64,000 nt of DNA from Scandinavium sp002470465 (lineage in GTDB: Bacteria > Pseudomonadota > Gammaproteobacteria > Enterobacterales > Enterobacteriaceae), in contig NZ_JBFLVD010000018.1 of assembly GCF_040750395.1 (NCBI RefSeq), forward strand, positions 124,001 through 188,000, read 5' to 3'. The position numbers and the translations under genes are program-made. The notes beneath the pieces were generated by a model that was given only the letters and a program-made list of their open reading frames with translations, was not told the DNA's origin and did no database searches. Below are positions 28,177-36,713 of the stretch, piece by piece. How positions within the stretch are numbered: the first letter of the stretch is position 1; every line of letters starts with the position of its first letter.

Positions 28177-28199
28177 TTTATATCGCAATGCGATATAAA
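28177..28199. promoter_or_regulatory. Perfect 23-bp palindrome: likely MarR-family operator
   Basis: TTTATATCGCA and TGCGATATAAA flank a single central A, with 11-bp arms that match exactly. It ends 23 bp before the ATG of the MarR gene, where binding would block RNA polymerase. MarR regulators typically autoregulate through such 16-23 bp palindromes. Confidence 0.75.
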
Positions 28200-28222
28200 A
28201 TCAACGTTACGGTGAGTTAAAT

Positions 28223-28636
28223 ATGGGAAAACGGGAAATGACAGAAACGGACTATGTCGCGCTGGCGGACTTCCGGGCCACCTTAAGACAGTTTCTGGCG
28301 TTCAGTGAAAGGGAAGCAAAACAGGCTGGCCTGACCCCGCAGCAGCATCAGGCGCTGCTGGCGATTAAAGGGGCCGAGGCCGGGAAAATGACCATTGGTC
28401 TTTTGGCGGAAAGGCTTATTTTACAGCCGCACAGTACGTCCGGGCTGGTAAAGCGCCTGGAAGAGCTCAATCTGATTTACCGTATCGATTGTGCGGAAGA
28501 TCAGCGAAAAATGGCGTTGGGGCTGACGGAACAGGCAGAGAAGCTACTGTCAGTGCTGAGCTCAGCGCATCTGGATGAACTGCGTCGGGTCGGGCCACTT
28601 CTTTCTGAATTGATGGCCCGTTTTCACTCTGAATGA
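28223..28636 (+). CDS. MarR-family transcriptional regulator
   Basis: 137-residue winged-helix regulator. The core runs from LTPQQHQALLAIKG through TIGLLAERLILQPHSTSGLVKRLEELNLIYR (recognition helix) and the wing CAEDQRKMALGLTEQAEKLL. N- and C-terminal helices would form the dimer interface. Start ATG 28223 with GGTGAG upstream. A perfect palindrome lies just before it. Divergence from the YdeP-like enzyme suggests that gene as a second target; the effector is unknown. Confidence 0.88.
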   Translation: MGKREMTETDYVALADFRATLRQFLAFSEREAKQAGLTPQQHQALLAIKGAEAGKMTIGLLAERLILQPHSTSGLVKRLEELNLIYRIDCAEDQRKMALGLTEQAEKLLSVLSSAHLDELRRVGPLLSELMARFHSE

Positions 28637-28660
28637 AGGCGGTGCAGGGTCATCAGCAAT

Positions 28661-28688
28661 AAAAAAGCCAGCATACGCTGGCTTTTTT
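28661..28688. terminator. Bidirectional intrinsic terminator (marR-like gene / gor)
   Basis: AAAAAA-GCCAGC-ATAC-GCTGGC-TTTTTT: a 6-bp GC stem with a tetraloop and six A or T on each side, placed between the convergent MarR gene and gor. Confidence 0.93.
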
Positions 28689-28708
28689 GACTCCAGGAGA
28701 TGCGCAAC

Positions 28709-30061
28709 TTAACGCATCGTCACAAACTCTTCCGCTGCGGTCGGGTGGATCGCCACGGTGTTGTCGAAGTCTTTCTTGGTTGCACCCATTTTGAGTGCTA
28801 CGGCGAAGCCCTGCAGGATCTCATCCATGCCAAAGCCGATGCCATGAATGCCGACGATTTTCTCTTCCGGGCCCACGCACACCAGCTTCATACGGCACGG
28901 CTGGCGGTGAGAGGTCACAGCGGTATACATCGCGGTGAAGGAAGATTTATAAACCTTCACGGCGTCATCGCCATACTGCTCGCGCGCCTGCGGTTCGGTC
29001 AGACCTACGGTGCCAATTGGCGGGTGGCTGAACACGACGGTCGGGATGTTGCTGTAGTCGAGATGCTCGTCCGGCTTGTTGTTAAACAGACGCTCGGACA
29101 GGCGACGGCCAGCGGCAACCGCTACCGGAGTCAATTCCACCGCACCGGTGTTATCGCCCACGGCGTAGATACCCGGCACGCTGGTGTTCTGGAACTTATC
29201 GACAACAATGTAACCTTTGTCGTTGGTTTTCACGCCGGTGACGCCGAGGTTGAAGTTGTTGGTTTCCGGCTCGCGGCCAATCGCCCAGATCAGGCAATCG
29301 ACTTCAAACGTTTTGCCGTCTTCCAGGGTCAGCGTCAGGCTGCCGTCGGCGTTTTTCACCACGGATTTCGGCACCGCATGGGTGTGCAGCTGCGGACCTT
29401 CGGCGTTCATCACCTCAACCAGCGTTTCGACAATCAGAGGATCGAAGCTGCGCAGCGGCGCATGCTTACGCACGAACAGGTGCGTTTCCGCGCCCAGACC
29501 GTTGATCACCCCCGCCAGTTCGACGGCGATATAGCCTGCGCCAACGACGGCAACGCGTTTTGGCAGAGCAGGCAGCTCGAAGAAGCCATCAGAGTCGATA
29601 CCGTATTCCACGCCCGGAATGTCCGGGTGGCTCGGACGGCCGCCGGTGGCGATCAGGATATAGTCTGCGGTCAGGGTTTCACCGTTTACTTCGATGGTTT
29701 TAGCATCCACGAAACGGGCGAAGCCTTTGATCACGTCCACTTTATTTTTACCCAGCACGTTGTCGTACGAGGTGTGGATGCGGTCGATATAGGCGCTGCG
29801 GCTGGAGACCAGCTTGTTCCAGTCGAAGTGATTAAGGGTGGTATCGAAGCCGTAGTCCGGGCCATACATATGGATGGCTTCGCGGATCTGCGCGGCATGC
29901 CACATCACCTTTTTCGGTACGCAGCCAACGTTTACGCAGGTGCCGCCGAGCTCTTTGGCTTCAATCAGCGCACACTTCTGGCCGTACATGGCCGCACGGT
30001 TGATTGAGGCGATACCGCCGCTGCCGCCGCCGATGGCGATGTAGTCGTAATGCTTAGTCAT
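28709..30061 (-). CDS. gor: Glutathione-disulfide reductase
   Basis: FAD- and NADPH-dependent reduction of oxidised glutathione in the cytosol. 450 residues, identical in length to E. coli Gor. FAD motif GGGSGGIASINRA, redox-active disulfide Cys42/Cys47 in GGTCVNVGCVPKK, NADPH motif VVGAGYIAVELAGV, and the catalytic His in the C-terminal HPTAAEE. Start placed at ATG 30061 (MTKHYDY) with AAGGAAG 5 nt upstream; the open frame continues 28 codons further up without family similarity. Confidence 0.98.
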   Translation of the reverse strand: MTKHYDYIAIGGGSGGIASINRAAMYGQKCALIEAKELGGTCVNVGCVPKKVMWHAAQIREAIHMYGPDYGFDTTLNHFDWNKLVSSRSAYIDRIHTSYDNVLGKNKVDVIKGFARFVDAKTIEVNGETLTADYILIATGGRPSHPDIPGVEYGIDSDGFFELPALPKRVAVVGAGYIAVELAGVINGLGAETHLFVRKHAPLRSFDPLIVETLVEVMNAEGPQLHTHAVPKSVVKNADGSLTLTLEDGKTFEVDCLIWAIGREPETNNFNLGVTGVKTNDKGYIVVDKFQNTSVPGIYAVGDNTGAVELTPVAVAAGRRLSERLFNNKPDEHLDYSNIPTVVFSHPPIGTVGLTEPQAREQYGDDAVKVYKSSFTAMYTAVTSHRQPCRMKLVCVGPEEKIVGIHGIGFGMDEILQGFAVALKMGATKKDFDNTVAIHPTAAEEFVTMR

Positions 30062-30131
30062 AGCTTCTTCCTTAATCGTTGATTGCCGCGATTGTATACC
30101 TGGAATCCATAGGTTCCACCGATGGTTGCGA

Positions 30132-30974
30132 TTACTCCGGCACAATCCAGCTGACGGTGGCGTGACCCGTGGCGGCCGGCACCAGCTTTTTGTGCAGCCA
30201 CGGCAGCACGTTGTTCATCTGCTGTTCGAGCTTCCACGGCGGGTTGATGACAATCATGCCCGAAGCGGTCATGCCGCGCTGGTCGCTGTCCGGACGCACC
30301 GCCAGTTCAATTTGCAGAATACGGCGAATGCCGGTGGCTTCGAGATCTTTGATCATGCGTTTGATTTGCGCACGCAGAACGACCGGGTACCACAGCGCAT
30401 AGGTGCCGGTGGCGAAGCGCTTGTAACCTTCGCTGATGCCGGAGACCACCGCCTGATAGTCGGTTTTCATTTCATACGGCGGGTCGATCAGAATCAGGCC
30501 GCGGCGCGAAGCTGGCGGCAGCTTAGCTTTCAGCTGCTGATAGCCATCGGCTTTTGCCACGCGGGCGCGATCGTCTTTCTGGAACTCAGAGCGCAGCAGC
30601 GGGAAGTCGCTCGGGTGCAGTTCGGTCAGTTCCAGGCTGTCCTGCTCGCGCATCAGCTGACGCGCAATCAGCGGTGAACCCGGGTAGTAGCGCAGCTGGC
30701 CGCTGCGGTTGAAGTGCTGCACCACGCCGATGTACGGCTCTAATTCAGCCGGTAAATCGTCCTGCTGCCAGATGCGGGCGATGCCTTCCATGTATTCGCC
30801 AGTGCGCTCGGCATGTTCGCTGCTCAGCTGATAACGCCCGGCGCCAGCGTGGGTATCGAGATAGAGAAACGGTTTTTCTTTCTCTTTCAGCGATTCAATG
30901 ATCAGGCTCTGGACGGTGTGTTTGAGGACGTCGGCATGGTTGCCGGCGTGGAAGCTGTGGCGATAACTGAGCAT
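30132..30974 (-). CDS. rlmJ: 23S rRNA (adenine(2030)-N6)-methyltransferase RlmJ
   Basis: Methylates A2030 of 23S rRNA using S-adenosylmethionine. 280 residues, as in E. coli. SAM-binding region LYLDTHAGAGRYQL and catalytic motif IDPPYEMK of N6-adenine methyltransferases are present. Next to gor and in the same direction, 70 bp upstream of the gor start. Confidence 0.97.
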   Translation of the reverse strand: MLSYRHSFHAGNHADVLKHTVQSLIIESLKEKEKPFLYLDTHAGAGRYQLSSEHAERTGEYMEGIARIWQQDDLPAELEPYIGVVQHFNRSGQLRYYPGSPLIARQLMREQDSLELTELHPSDFPLLRSEFQKDDRARVAKADGYQQLKAKLPPASRRGLILIDPPYEMKTDYQAVVSGISEGYKRFATGTYALWYPVVLRAQIKRMIKDLEATGIRRILQIELAVRPDSDQRGMTASGMIVINPPWKLEQQMNNVLPWLHKKLVPAATGHATVSWIVPE

Positions 30975-31131
30975 GGAGGCGGATGTTCCGAAATAATAAA
31001 CGATGCCGACAGTTTACCGCAGATTGCGGTGGATTACCGCTGATGCTGAAGGTGGCGGTGACCGGGGCTGTCATAAAGGTGTCAAACGGATGCGCTAGCG
31101 TCGGGTAATCGATTGAATCCAGGATAAAAAC

Positions 31132-32403
31132 ATGAAATCACGTTACTCATTTTTGGCTCTGGCGATGCTAATTTCCCTGCCGGTACTGGCAAAAGAAGTG
31201 ATGCCAGATGTCGCCGCGCAGCTTGCCGACTCCGTGACGCCCGCGGCCAACAGCCAGGCGTTCGATGCGCTGGAAAGTCAGTCGCTTGCGGCCCTGCGTA
31301 ATGCGCTGAAGGGCAGTGCGCCTGAGTTAAATCGCGACGAGCTGGAAAAGGCGAAGCAGTCCGCCACGCAGGTGGATATCGCCTGGCTCAAGGCCAGCGG
31401 CTACGATTTCCAGACTAAAGCCCGCCAGCAGGCCGGTATTGCGCTGCTTTCAGCGTTCAGCTCGCTACCTGACTCAACGCTTGCCGCCAGCCTGCAAACG
31501 GTGACTGAAATTAATCGCGATGCACCCGCCGCCACAAGGCATCAGGCGCTGGCTGATGCGGAAGGGATTAGCTATCTCTATTTCCTCAGCGATGCGCTGG
31601 GACCGAGCCTGGGCAAAGCGTTTCTCGCGGCCTATGACAAAGGTGAACTGAGCAAAGCGGCAGCGCTGATCAAGGCCAGCGAAGTGAGTACCGGCGAGGC
31701 GAAAAAACACTTTAACTACGCGCGACCTTTCCTCGTGCAGGGGAATACGATTCACCTGGTACCGGACGATACCGTGGTGAAAGACAATAAGCCCTATACC
31801 GCTGACGGCGGCTCGTTCCCGAGCGGGCACACCAACACCGGTGTGACCGATGCGCTGCTGCTGGCGCAGATGCTGCCGGAGCGCTATGACGCGCTGGTGA
31901 TACGCGGGGCGCGCTACGGCTATTCCCGCATCGTGCTGGGCGTGCACTATCCACTGGATATCATGGGCTCGCGAATGGTTGCCCAGAGCAACGTGGCGTT
32001 TTATCTCAATGACGTAAAATACAGGGCGCTGTTCAATGAGGCACGCGATCAGCTGCGCGCCGCGCTGGCCAAAGAGTGCGGTATTTCGCTTGCTGAATGC
32101 GCGAAAAAGGACGGCAAGGACGATCCGTACCGTGACCCGGCGATGCAGCGTTTTTATCGCTTCACGATGACGTATGATTTGCCGCAGCAAAAAGGAGAGG
32201 GCCCTTTGCTGAGGGTCCCGCAGGGCGCGGAAGTGCTGCTGGAAAGCGCGCTGCCGAAGCTGTCAGCAGAACAACGACGCACGCTGATGGTGAAAACGGC
32301 GCTGCCTGCCGGGTATCCGCTCTCTGGCCTGACGCCTGAACAGCAGTTCTGGCAGCGCGTGGATTTACCTGCGGCGTACGCGGCGGGGTACCGGATGCGT
32401 TAA
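31132..32403 (+). CDS. Periplasmic PAP2-superfamily (class A-like) acid phosphatase
   Basis: 423-residue exported phosphatase. Signal peptide MKSRYSFLALAMLISLPVLA, cleavage near residue 20. All three phosphatase motifs are intact: Lys191-x6-Arg198-Pro199 (KKHFNYARP), PSGHT (230-234) and SR-x5-H-x3-D (Ser265, Arg266, His272, Asp276). Class A non-specific acid phosphatases are about 250 residues, so the extra N-terminal region of about 130 residues and a C-terminal tail are additional. Not in E. coli K-12 at this place (rlmJ-prlC neighbours there). Substrate unknown. Confidence 0.85.
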   Translation: MKSRYSFLALAMLISLPVLAKEVMPDVAAQLADSVTPAANSQAFDALESQSLAALRNALKGSAPELNRDELEKAKQSATQVDIAWLKASGYDFQTKARQQAGIALLSAFSSLPDSTLAASLQTVTEINRDAPAATRHQALADAEGISYLYFLSDALGPSLGKAFLAAYDKGELSKAAALIKASEVSTGEAKKHFNYARPFLVQGNTIHLVPDDTVVKDNKPYTADGGSFPSGHTNTGVTDALLLAQMLPERYDALVIRGARYGYSRIVLGVHYPLDIMGSRMVAQSNVAFYLNDVKYRALFNEARDQLRAALAKECGISLAECAKKDGKDDPYRDPAMQRFYRFTMTYDLPQQKGEGPLLRVPQGAEVLLESALPKLSAEQRRTLMVKTALPAGYPLSGLTPEQQFWQRVDLPAAYAAGYRMR

Positions 32404-32407
32404 ATGC

Positions 32408-32527
32408 GTGCCGGGTGGCGCGGACGCTAACCCGGCAGTGCCCGATGCGCTTCGCTTATCGTGCCTACAATCTACAGTTGCTTGTTGCTGGCGAGTAGGC
32501 CCGTGCAAGCGAAGCGCCGCCGGGCGT
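32408..32527. repeat. REP/BIME-type palindromes
   Basis: A unit at 32408-32436 (TGCCGGGTGGCGCGGACGC...CCCGGCA) and an opposed unit at about 32495-32527 (GTAGGCCCGTGCAAGCGAAG...GCCGGGCG) flank a short spacer after the phosphatase gene. Confidence 0.65.
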
Positions 32528-32575
32528 GTTGTCAGTAGCGTATCGCAGCGATAGTGCTTTCCGTCTCTTTGATCA

Positions 32576-32603
32576 TTGAAATCCTCTACACTTAACCCCA
32601 TTC
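32576..32603 (+). promoter_or_regulatory. Sigma-32 heat-shock promoter of prlC
   Basis: TTGAAA (32576-32581), a 14-bp spacer and CCCCATTC (32596-32603) match the RpoH consensus (CTTGAAA...CCCCATNT). It lies 63 bp upstream of the prlC ATG. E. coli prlC is a known heat-shock gene. Confidence 0.85.
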
Positions 32604-32666
32604 TGAAATGATATCGACAGCGCCGGAACGTGCGCTCATTTACCGTTTTTCAACAGGACAGCGCTT

Positions 32667-34709
32667 ATGACCAATCCATTATTAAAGCCCTTCGAACTGC
32701 CACCGTTTTCGAAAATCCAGCCTGAGCATGTGATACCCGCCGTGACTAAGGCGCTGGATGACTGCCGCTCGGCGGTGGAAAGCGTTGTGGCGCAGGGTGC
32801 GCCGTACAGTTGGGAAAGCCTCTGCCAGCCGCTGGCGGAAGTGGACGACGTGCTGGGCCGTATTTTCTCGCCGGTCAGCCACCTGAACTCCGTTAAAAAC
32901 AGCCCGGAGCTGCGCGAAGCCTATGAGCAGACGCTGCCGCTGCTGTCCGAGTACAGCACCTGGGTTGGCCAGCACGAAGGGCTGTATCAGGCTTATCGCG
33001 ATCTGCGGGATGGCGACCACTATGCAAGCCTGAACACCGCGCAGAAAAAAGCGGTGGATAACGCGCTACGCGACTTTGAGCTTTCCGGGATTGGCCTGTC
33101 GAAAGAAAAGCAGAAACGCTACGGTGAAATTGCCGCGCGTCTGTCTGAGTTAGGCAACCAGTACAGCAACAACGTGCTTGATGCGACCATGGGCTGGAAC
33201 AAGCTGGTGACTGATGAAGCCGAGCTTGCCGGGATGCCGGAAAGCGCGCTGGCCGCAGCAAAAGCGCAGGCTGAAGCGAAAGAGCAGGAAGGTTACCTGC
33301 TGACGCTGGACATTCCGAGCTACCTGCCGGTAATGACCTATTGCGATAACCAGGCGCTGCGTGAAGAGATGTATCGCGCTTACACCACTCGTGCTTCCGA
33401 TCAGGGGCCAAACGCCGGGAAATGGGATAACAGCCCGGTGATGGAAGAGATCCTCGCGCTGCGCCACGAGCTGGCACAGCTGCTGGGCTTTGAAAGCTAC
33501 GCCTTTAAATCCCTCGCCACCAAAATGGCGGAAAACCCCCAGCAGGTGCTCGACTTCCTGACCGATCTGGCAAAACGAGCCCGTCCTCAGGGGGAGAAAG
33601 AGCTGGCCCAGCTGCGCGCCTACGCGAAAGCTGAATTCGGCGTGGATGAACTCCAGCCGTGGGATATCGCGTACTACAGCGAAAAACAGAAGCAGCATTT
33701 ATACAGCATCAGCGATGAACAACTTCGCCCGTATTTCCCGGAGAACAAAGCCGTTAACGGCTTGTTCGAAGTGGTTCAGCGCATTTATGGTATTACCGCC
33801 AAAGAGCGCAAAGACGTGGACGTCTGGAACCCGGAAGTGCGCTTCTTTGAGCTGTACGATGACAAGAACGAGCTGCGTGGTAGCTTCTACCTCGACCTCT
33901 ACGCCCGTGAGCATAAGCGTGGCGGCGCGTGGATGGACGACTGCGTAGGGCAAATGCGCAAAGCAGACGGTACTTTGCAAAAGCCGGTGGCCTATCTCAC
34001 CTGTAATTTCAACCGTCCGGTAAACGGCAAACCTGCGCTGTTCACCCACGATGAAGTGATCACCCTGTTCCATGAGTTTGGTCACGGTCTGCACCATATG
34101 CTGACCCGCATTGAAACTGCAGGCGTGTCTGGCATCAGCGGGGTGCCGTGGGATGCGGTCGAACTGCCAAGCCAGTTTATGGAAAACTGGTGCTGGGAGC
34201 CGGACGCGCTGGCGTTTATCTCCGGCCACTACGAAACTGGCGAGCCGCTCCCGCAAGCGCTGCTGGAGAAAATGCTGGCGGCGAAAAACTACCAGGCGGC
34301 GATGTTTGTTCTGCGCCAGCTGGAGTTCGGCCTGTTCGATTTCCGTCTGCACGCCGAGTTCAACCCGGCGCAGGGCGCGAAAATTCTCGACACCCTGGCA
34401 GAAATCAAGAAACAGGTTTCCGTCGTTCCTGGGCCGACGTGGGGCCGCTTCCCGCACGCCTTCAGCCATATCTTTGCCGGTGGTTATGCGGCAGGTTACT
34501 ACAGCTATCTGTGGGCCGATGTGCTGGCCGCCGATGCGTTCTCGCGCTTCGAAGAAGAGGGGATTTTCAACCGCGAAACCGGGCAGTCGTTCCTCGACAA
34601 TATCCTGAGCCGCGGTGGCTCTGAGGAACCGATGACCCTGTTCAAACGCTTCCGTGGCCGCGAACCGCAGCTCGATGCGATGCTTGAGCATTACGGCATC
34701 AAGGGCTAA
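32667..34709 (+). CDS. prlC: Oligopeptidase A (M3 metallopeptidase)
   Basis: Cytosolic zinc oligopeptidase that degrades signal-peptide fragments and other short peptides. 680 residues, same as E. coli. Zinc motif HEFGH with His469, Glu470 and His473, and the downstream ligand Glu in the M3 block around MENWCWEPDAL. A sigma-32 promoter precedes it. rsmJ starts 8 bp after the stop, so the two form an operon. Confidence 0.98.
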   Translation: MTNPLLKPFELPPFSKIQPEHVIPAVTKALDDCRSAVESVVAQGAPYSWESLCQPLAEVDDVLGRIFSPVSHLNSVKNSPELREAYEQTLPLLSEYSTWVGQHEGLYQAYRDLRDGDHYASLNTAQKKAVDNALRDFELSGIGLSKEKQKRYGEIAARLSELGNQYSNNVLDATMGWNKLVTDEAELAGMPESALAAAKAQAEAKEQEGYLLTLDIPSYLPVMTYCDNQALREEMYRAYTTRASDQGPNAGKWDNSPVMEEILALRHELAQLLGFESYAFKSLATKMAENPQQVLDFLTDLAKRARPQGEKELAQLRAYAKAEFGVDELQPWDIAYYSEKQKQHLYSISDEQLRPYFPENKAVNGLFEVVQRIYGITAKERKDVDVWNPEVRFFELYDDKNELRGSFYLDLYAREHKRGGAWMDDCVGQMRKADGTLQKPVAYLTCNFNRPVNGKPALFTHDEVITLFHEFGHGLHHMLTRIETAGVSGISGVPWDAVELPSQFMENWCWEPDALAFISGHYETGEPLPQALLEKMLAAKNYQAAMFVLRQLEFGLFDFRLHAEFNPAQGAKILDTLAEIKKQVSVVPGPTWGRFPHAFSHIFAGGYAAGYYSYLWADVLAADAFSRFEEEGIFNRETGQSFLDNILSRGGSEEPMTLFKRFRGREPQLDAMLEHYGIKG

Positions 34710-34716
34710 TACGTTC

Positions 34717-35469
34717 GTGAAAATCTGCTTAGTGGATGAATCAGGCGCCAGCGATGGCGCCTTATCTGTTCTTGCGACCCGCTGGGGGCTGGAGCACGAT
34801 GCCGAAAACCTGATGGCGCTGGTGCTCACGCCGGACCATCTGGAACTGCGTAAGCGCGATGAGCCAAAGCTCGGCGGTATCTTCGTGGATTTTGTCGGCG
34901 GCGCGATGGCGCACCGGCGCAAGTTCGGCGGCGGTCGTGGGGAAGCCGTTGCGAAAGCGGTTGGTATTAAGGGCAACTATCTGCCGGATGTGGTGGACGC
35001 CACGGCAGGGCTTGGGCGCGATGCGTTTGTGCTGGCGTCAGTGGGCTGCCGGGTACGAATGCTGGAGCGTAATCCCGCTGTGGCGGCGTTGCTGGACGAT
35101 GGTCTTGCCCGTGGCTACGCCGACCCGGAAATTGGCGGCTGGCTGCAGGAGCGCCTGCAGCTGATTCACGCCTCCAGCCTGAACGCGCTCACCGACATCA
35201 CGCCGCGGCCGCAGGTTGTCTATCTCGACCCAATGTTCCCGCATAAGCAAAAAAGCGCGCTGGTGAAAAAGGAGATGCGGGTGTTTCAGTCGCTGGTAGG
35301 GCCGGATTTAGATGCCGATGGCCTGCTGGCGCCTGCGCGAGAGCTTGCGACAAAACGCGTAGTGGTGAAGCGACCTGATTATGCGCCGCCGCTGGCGGAC
35401 GTCGCGACAGCCAATGCGGTGACCACCAAGGGACACCGGTTTGATATTTATCCGGGAACGCCGGAATAA
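34717..35469 (+). CDS. rsmJ: 16S rRNA (guanine(1516)-N2)-methyltransferase RsmJ
   Basis: SAM-dependent methylation of G1516 in 16S rRNA. 250 residues as in E. coli. SAM motif VVDATAGLGRDAFVLAS and the catalytic-type motif YLDPMFP are present. Start taken as GTG 34717 (VKICLVDESG), 8 bp after prlC, which aligns exactly with the E. coli N-terminus; the upstream in-frame codons overlap prlC and show no similarity. Confidence 0.97.
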   Translation: MKICLVDESGASDGALSVLATRWGLEHDAENLMALVLTPDHLELRKRDEPKLGGIFVDFVGGAMAHRRKFGGGRGEAVAKAVGIKGNYLPDVVDATAGLGRDAFVLASVGCRVRMLERNPAVAALLDDGLARGYADPEIGGWLQERLQLIHASSLNALTDITPRPQVVYLDPMFPHKQKSALVKKEMRVFQSLVGPDLDADGLLAPARELATKRVVVKRPDYAPPLADVATANAVTTKGHRFDIYPGTPE

Positions 35470-35501
35470 AAAAGCCGGGTAACGGCTCTGCCTTACCCGG
35501 C
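35463..35501 (-). terminator. Intrinsic terminator for uspA (minus strand)
   Basis: On the minus strand GCCGGGTAA pairs with TTACCCGGC (35501-35493 with 35482-35474) and is followed by TTTTTTATT. It lies about 77 bp after the uspA stop and abuts the end of convergent rsmJ. Confidence 0.8.
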
Positions 35502-35524
35502 CTACAGTTCGCTCTGTTTGCCAG

Positions 35525-35552
35525 GCCCGGTAAGGCGTAGCCGCCACCGGGC
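35525..35552. repeat. REP-type palindrome between rsmJ and uspA
   Basis: GCCCGGT (35525-35531) and ACCGGGC (35546-35552) flank AAGGCGTAGCCGCC, the typical REP arrangement. Confidence 0.65.
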
Positions 35553-35577
35553 ACTCCGTCACCGGCGCCTCTATCAG

Positions 35578-36015
35578 TTACTCGTCTTCTTCATCACGCA
35601 GCGGAACAATCAGCATATCCACGTGCACGGTGTTAATCAGCTGGCGAGCCGAGGACATCAGCTTGCTCCAGAAATCCTGATGATGACCGCAAACGACCAA
35701 ATCCATATCGTATTTCTTAATGGCATCGACCAGCACCTGGCCGAGATCGCCGCTGCCGCTCAGGGTTTCGGTGATCGGATAGCCTGCATTGGTGGAAAGC
35801 TCGGTCAGCGCATGGTGGGTTTCTTCAGAAATGCGTTTCTGCATATCACCCAGATTGACATCAATCAGGCCGGTGTAGAGATCGGAGTAGTTCACATCGA
35901 CATGAATCAGGGAAACTTTCGCGTTATACGGGCGCGCCATGGAGACTGCTTTGTCGACCAGCACTTTGCTTTCCGGGGAGAGATCGACCGCGATAAGAAT
36001 GTGTTTGTAAGCCAT
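35578..36015 (-). CDS. uspA: Universal stress protein A
   Basis: Cytosolic dimeric stress protein induced by growth arrest, oxidants and starvation. 145 residues, one more than E. coli (extra acidic residue in the C-terminal RDEEDE). Begins MAYKHILIAVDLSPES. Like E. coli UspA it lacks the full ATP-binding G-2x-G-9x-G(S/T) motif. ATG has AAGGAGG-like sequence upstream. Divergent from uspB, both fed from the 300-bp intergenic region. Confidence 0.97.
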   Translation of the reverse strand: MAYKHILIAVDLSPESKVLVDKAVSMARPYNAKVSLIHVDVNYSDLYTGLIDVNLGDMQKRISEETHHALTELSTNAGYPITETLSGSGDLGQVLVDAIKKYDMDLVVCGHHQDFWSKLMSSARQLINTVHVDMLIVPLRDEEDE

Positions 36016-36049
36016 AGTGTTACTCCTTCCTTAAGTGGTTAATGACTGT

Positions 36050-36057
36050 AAGTGTAG
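36050..36057 (-). promoter_or_regulatory. Candidate -10 element of uspA promoter
   Basis: CTACACTT on the minus strand, 35 bp upstream of the uspA ATG, matches the extended RpoS-preferred -10 (CTAYACTT). No strong -35 is evident at standard spacing. E. coli uspA is mainly sigma-70 driven, so the RpoS reading is tentative. Confidence 0.5.
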
Positions 36058-36183
36058 ACAACTCAACCTTAAAACGAGCCTCAAGTAACGTCAATGTCCC
36101 TTGATCACCAATCAGTTAAACAAATCTTTCACGTTTCTCTATTGATAGGGGTTAAGGATGTGGCAAAAAAATCAGCTGATCTC

Positions 36184-36190
36184 CTACACT
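36184..36190 (+). promoter_or_regulatory. Candidate RpoS-type -10 element of uspB promoter
   Basis: CTACACT at 36184-36190 followed by an AT-rich stretch fits the RpoS consensus; E. coli uspB is RpoS-dependent. The predicted leader is about 120 nt, GC-rich, and includes a CGGAG/CTCCG hairpin and an extended GGGGAGGAGG abutting the ATG. Confidence 0.55.
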
Positions 36191-36315
36191 ATTTAAAGGG
36201 CTGGTTCGCTTATGTAACGTGACCAGTCTCTCACTCTTTCACTGACTGTCTGTCGAGTTTCGGGGTGCGGTAGTCCCGGAGGGGTTCTCCGTGGGCGGGT
36301 CGCCGGGGAGGAGGT

Positions 36316-36651
36316 ATGGTAAGCACTGTCGCGCTGTTTTGGGCTTTGTGCATCGTGTGTGTGGTGAATATGGCGCGCTATTTCTCATCGTTGCGCGCGC
36401 TGCTGGTGGTGCTGCGTGGTTGCGATCCCTTACTGTATCAGTACGTGGATGGCGGAGGTTTTTTTACCTCCCACGGTCAGCCTGGCAAACAGGTGCGTCT
36501 GGTGTGGTATATCTACGCGCAGCGTTATCGCGATCATCATGATGATGAGTTTATTCGCCGCTGCGAGCGCGTTCGCGGTCAGTTTGTATTAACCAGCGCG
36601 CTGTGCGGGCTGGTGATTATCAGCATGATTGCTTTGATGATTTGGCATTAA
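36316..36651 (+). CDS. uspB: Universal stress protein B
   Basis: 111-residue inner-membrane protein with a transmembrane helix at each end (TVALFWALCIVCVVNMA and the C-terminal SALCGLVIISMIALMIW) and a basic middle region. Same length as E. coli UspB, needed there for ethanol tolerance in stationary phase. ATG 36316 directly follows GGAGGAGGT, an unusually short spacing. RpoS-like -10 upstream. Confidence 0.96.
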   Translation: MVSTVALFWALCIVCVVNMARYFSSLRALLVVLRGCDPLLYQYVDGGGFFTSHGQPGKQVRLVWYIYAQRYRDHHDDEFIRRCERVRGQFVLTSALCGLVIISMIALMIWH

Positions 36652-36661
36652 GTACCGACAT

Positions 36662-36696
36662 AAAAAAAGCGGGTCAGTTACCTGGCCCGCTTTTTT
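36662..36696. terminator. Bidirectional intrinsic terminator (uspB / pitA)
   Basis: A7, then GCGGGTCAG pairing with CTGGCCCGC (one G-T wobble) over a 4-nt loop, then T6. Lies between convergent uspB and pitA. Confidence 0.93.
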
Positions 36697-36713
36697 GTCG
36701 TTTCCGAAAAGGC

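Noticed and set aside
28700..30007. Long plus-strand open frame opposite gor (about 435 codons)
   Set aside because: Mirror frame of gor, whose redox motifs are intact. The translation is His/Arg-rich with no recognisable domain.
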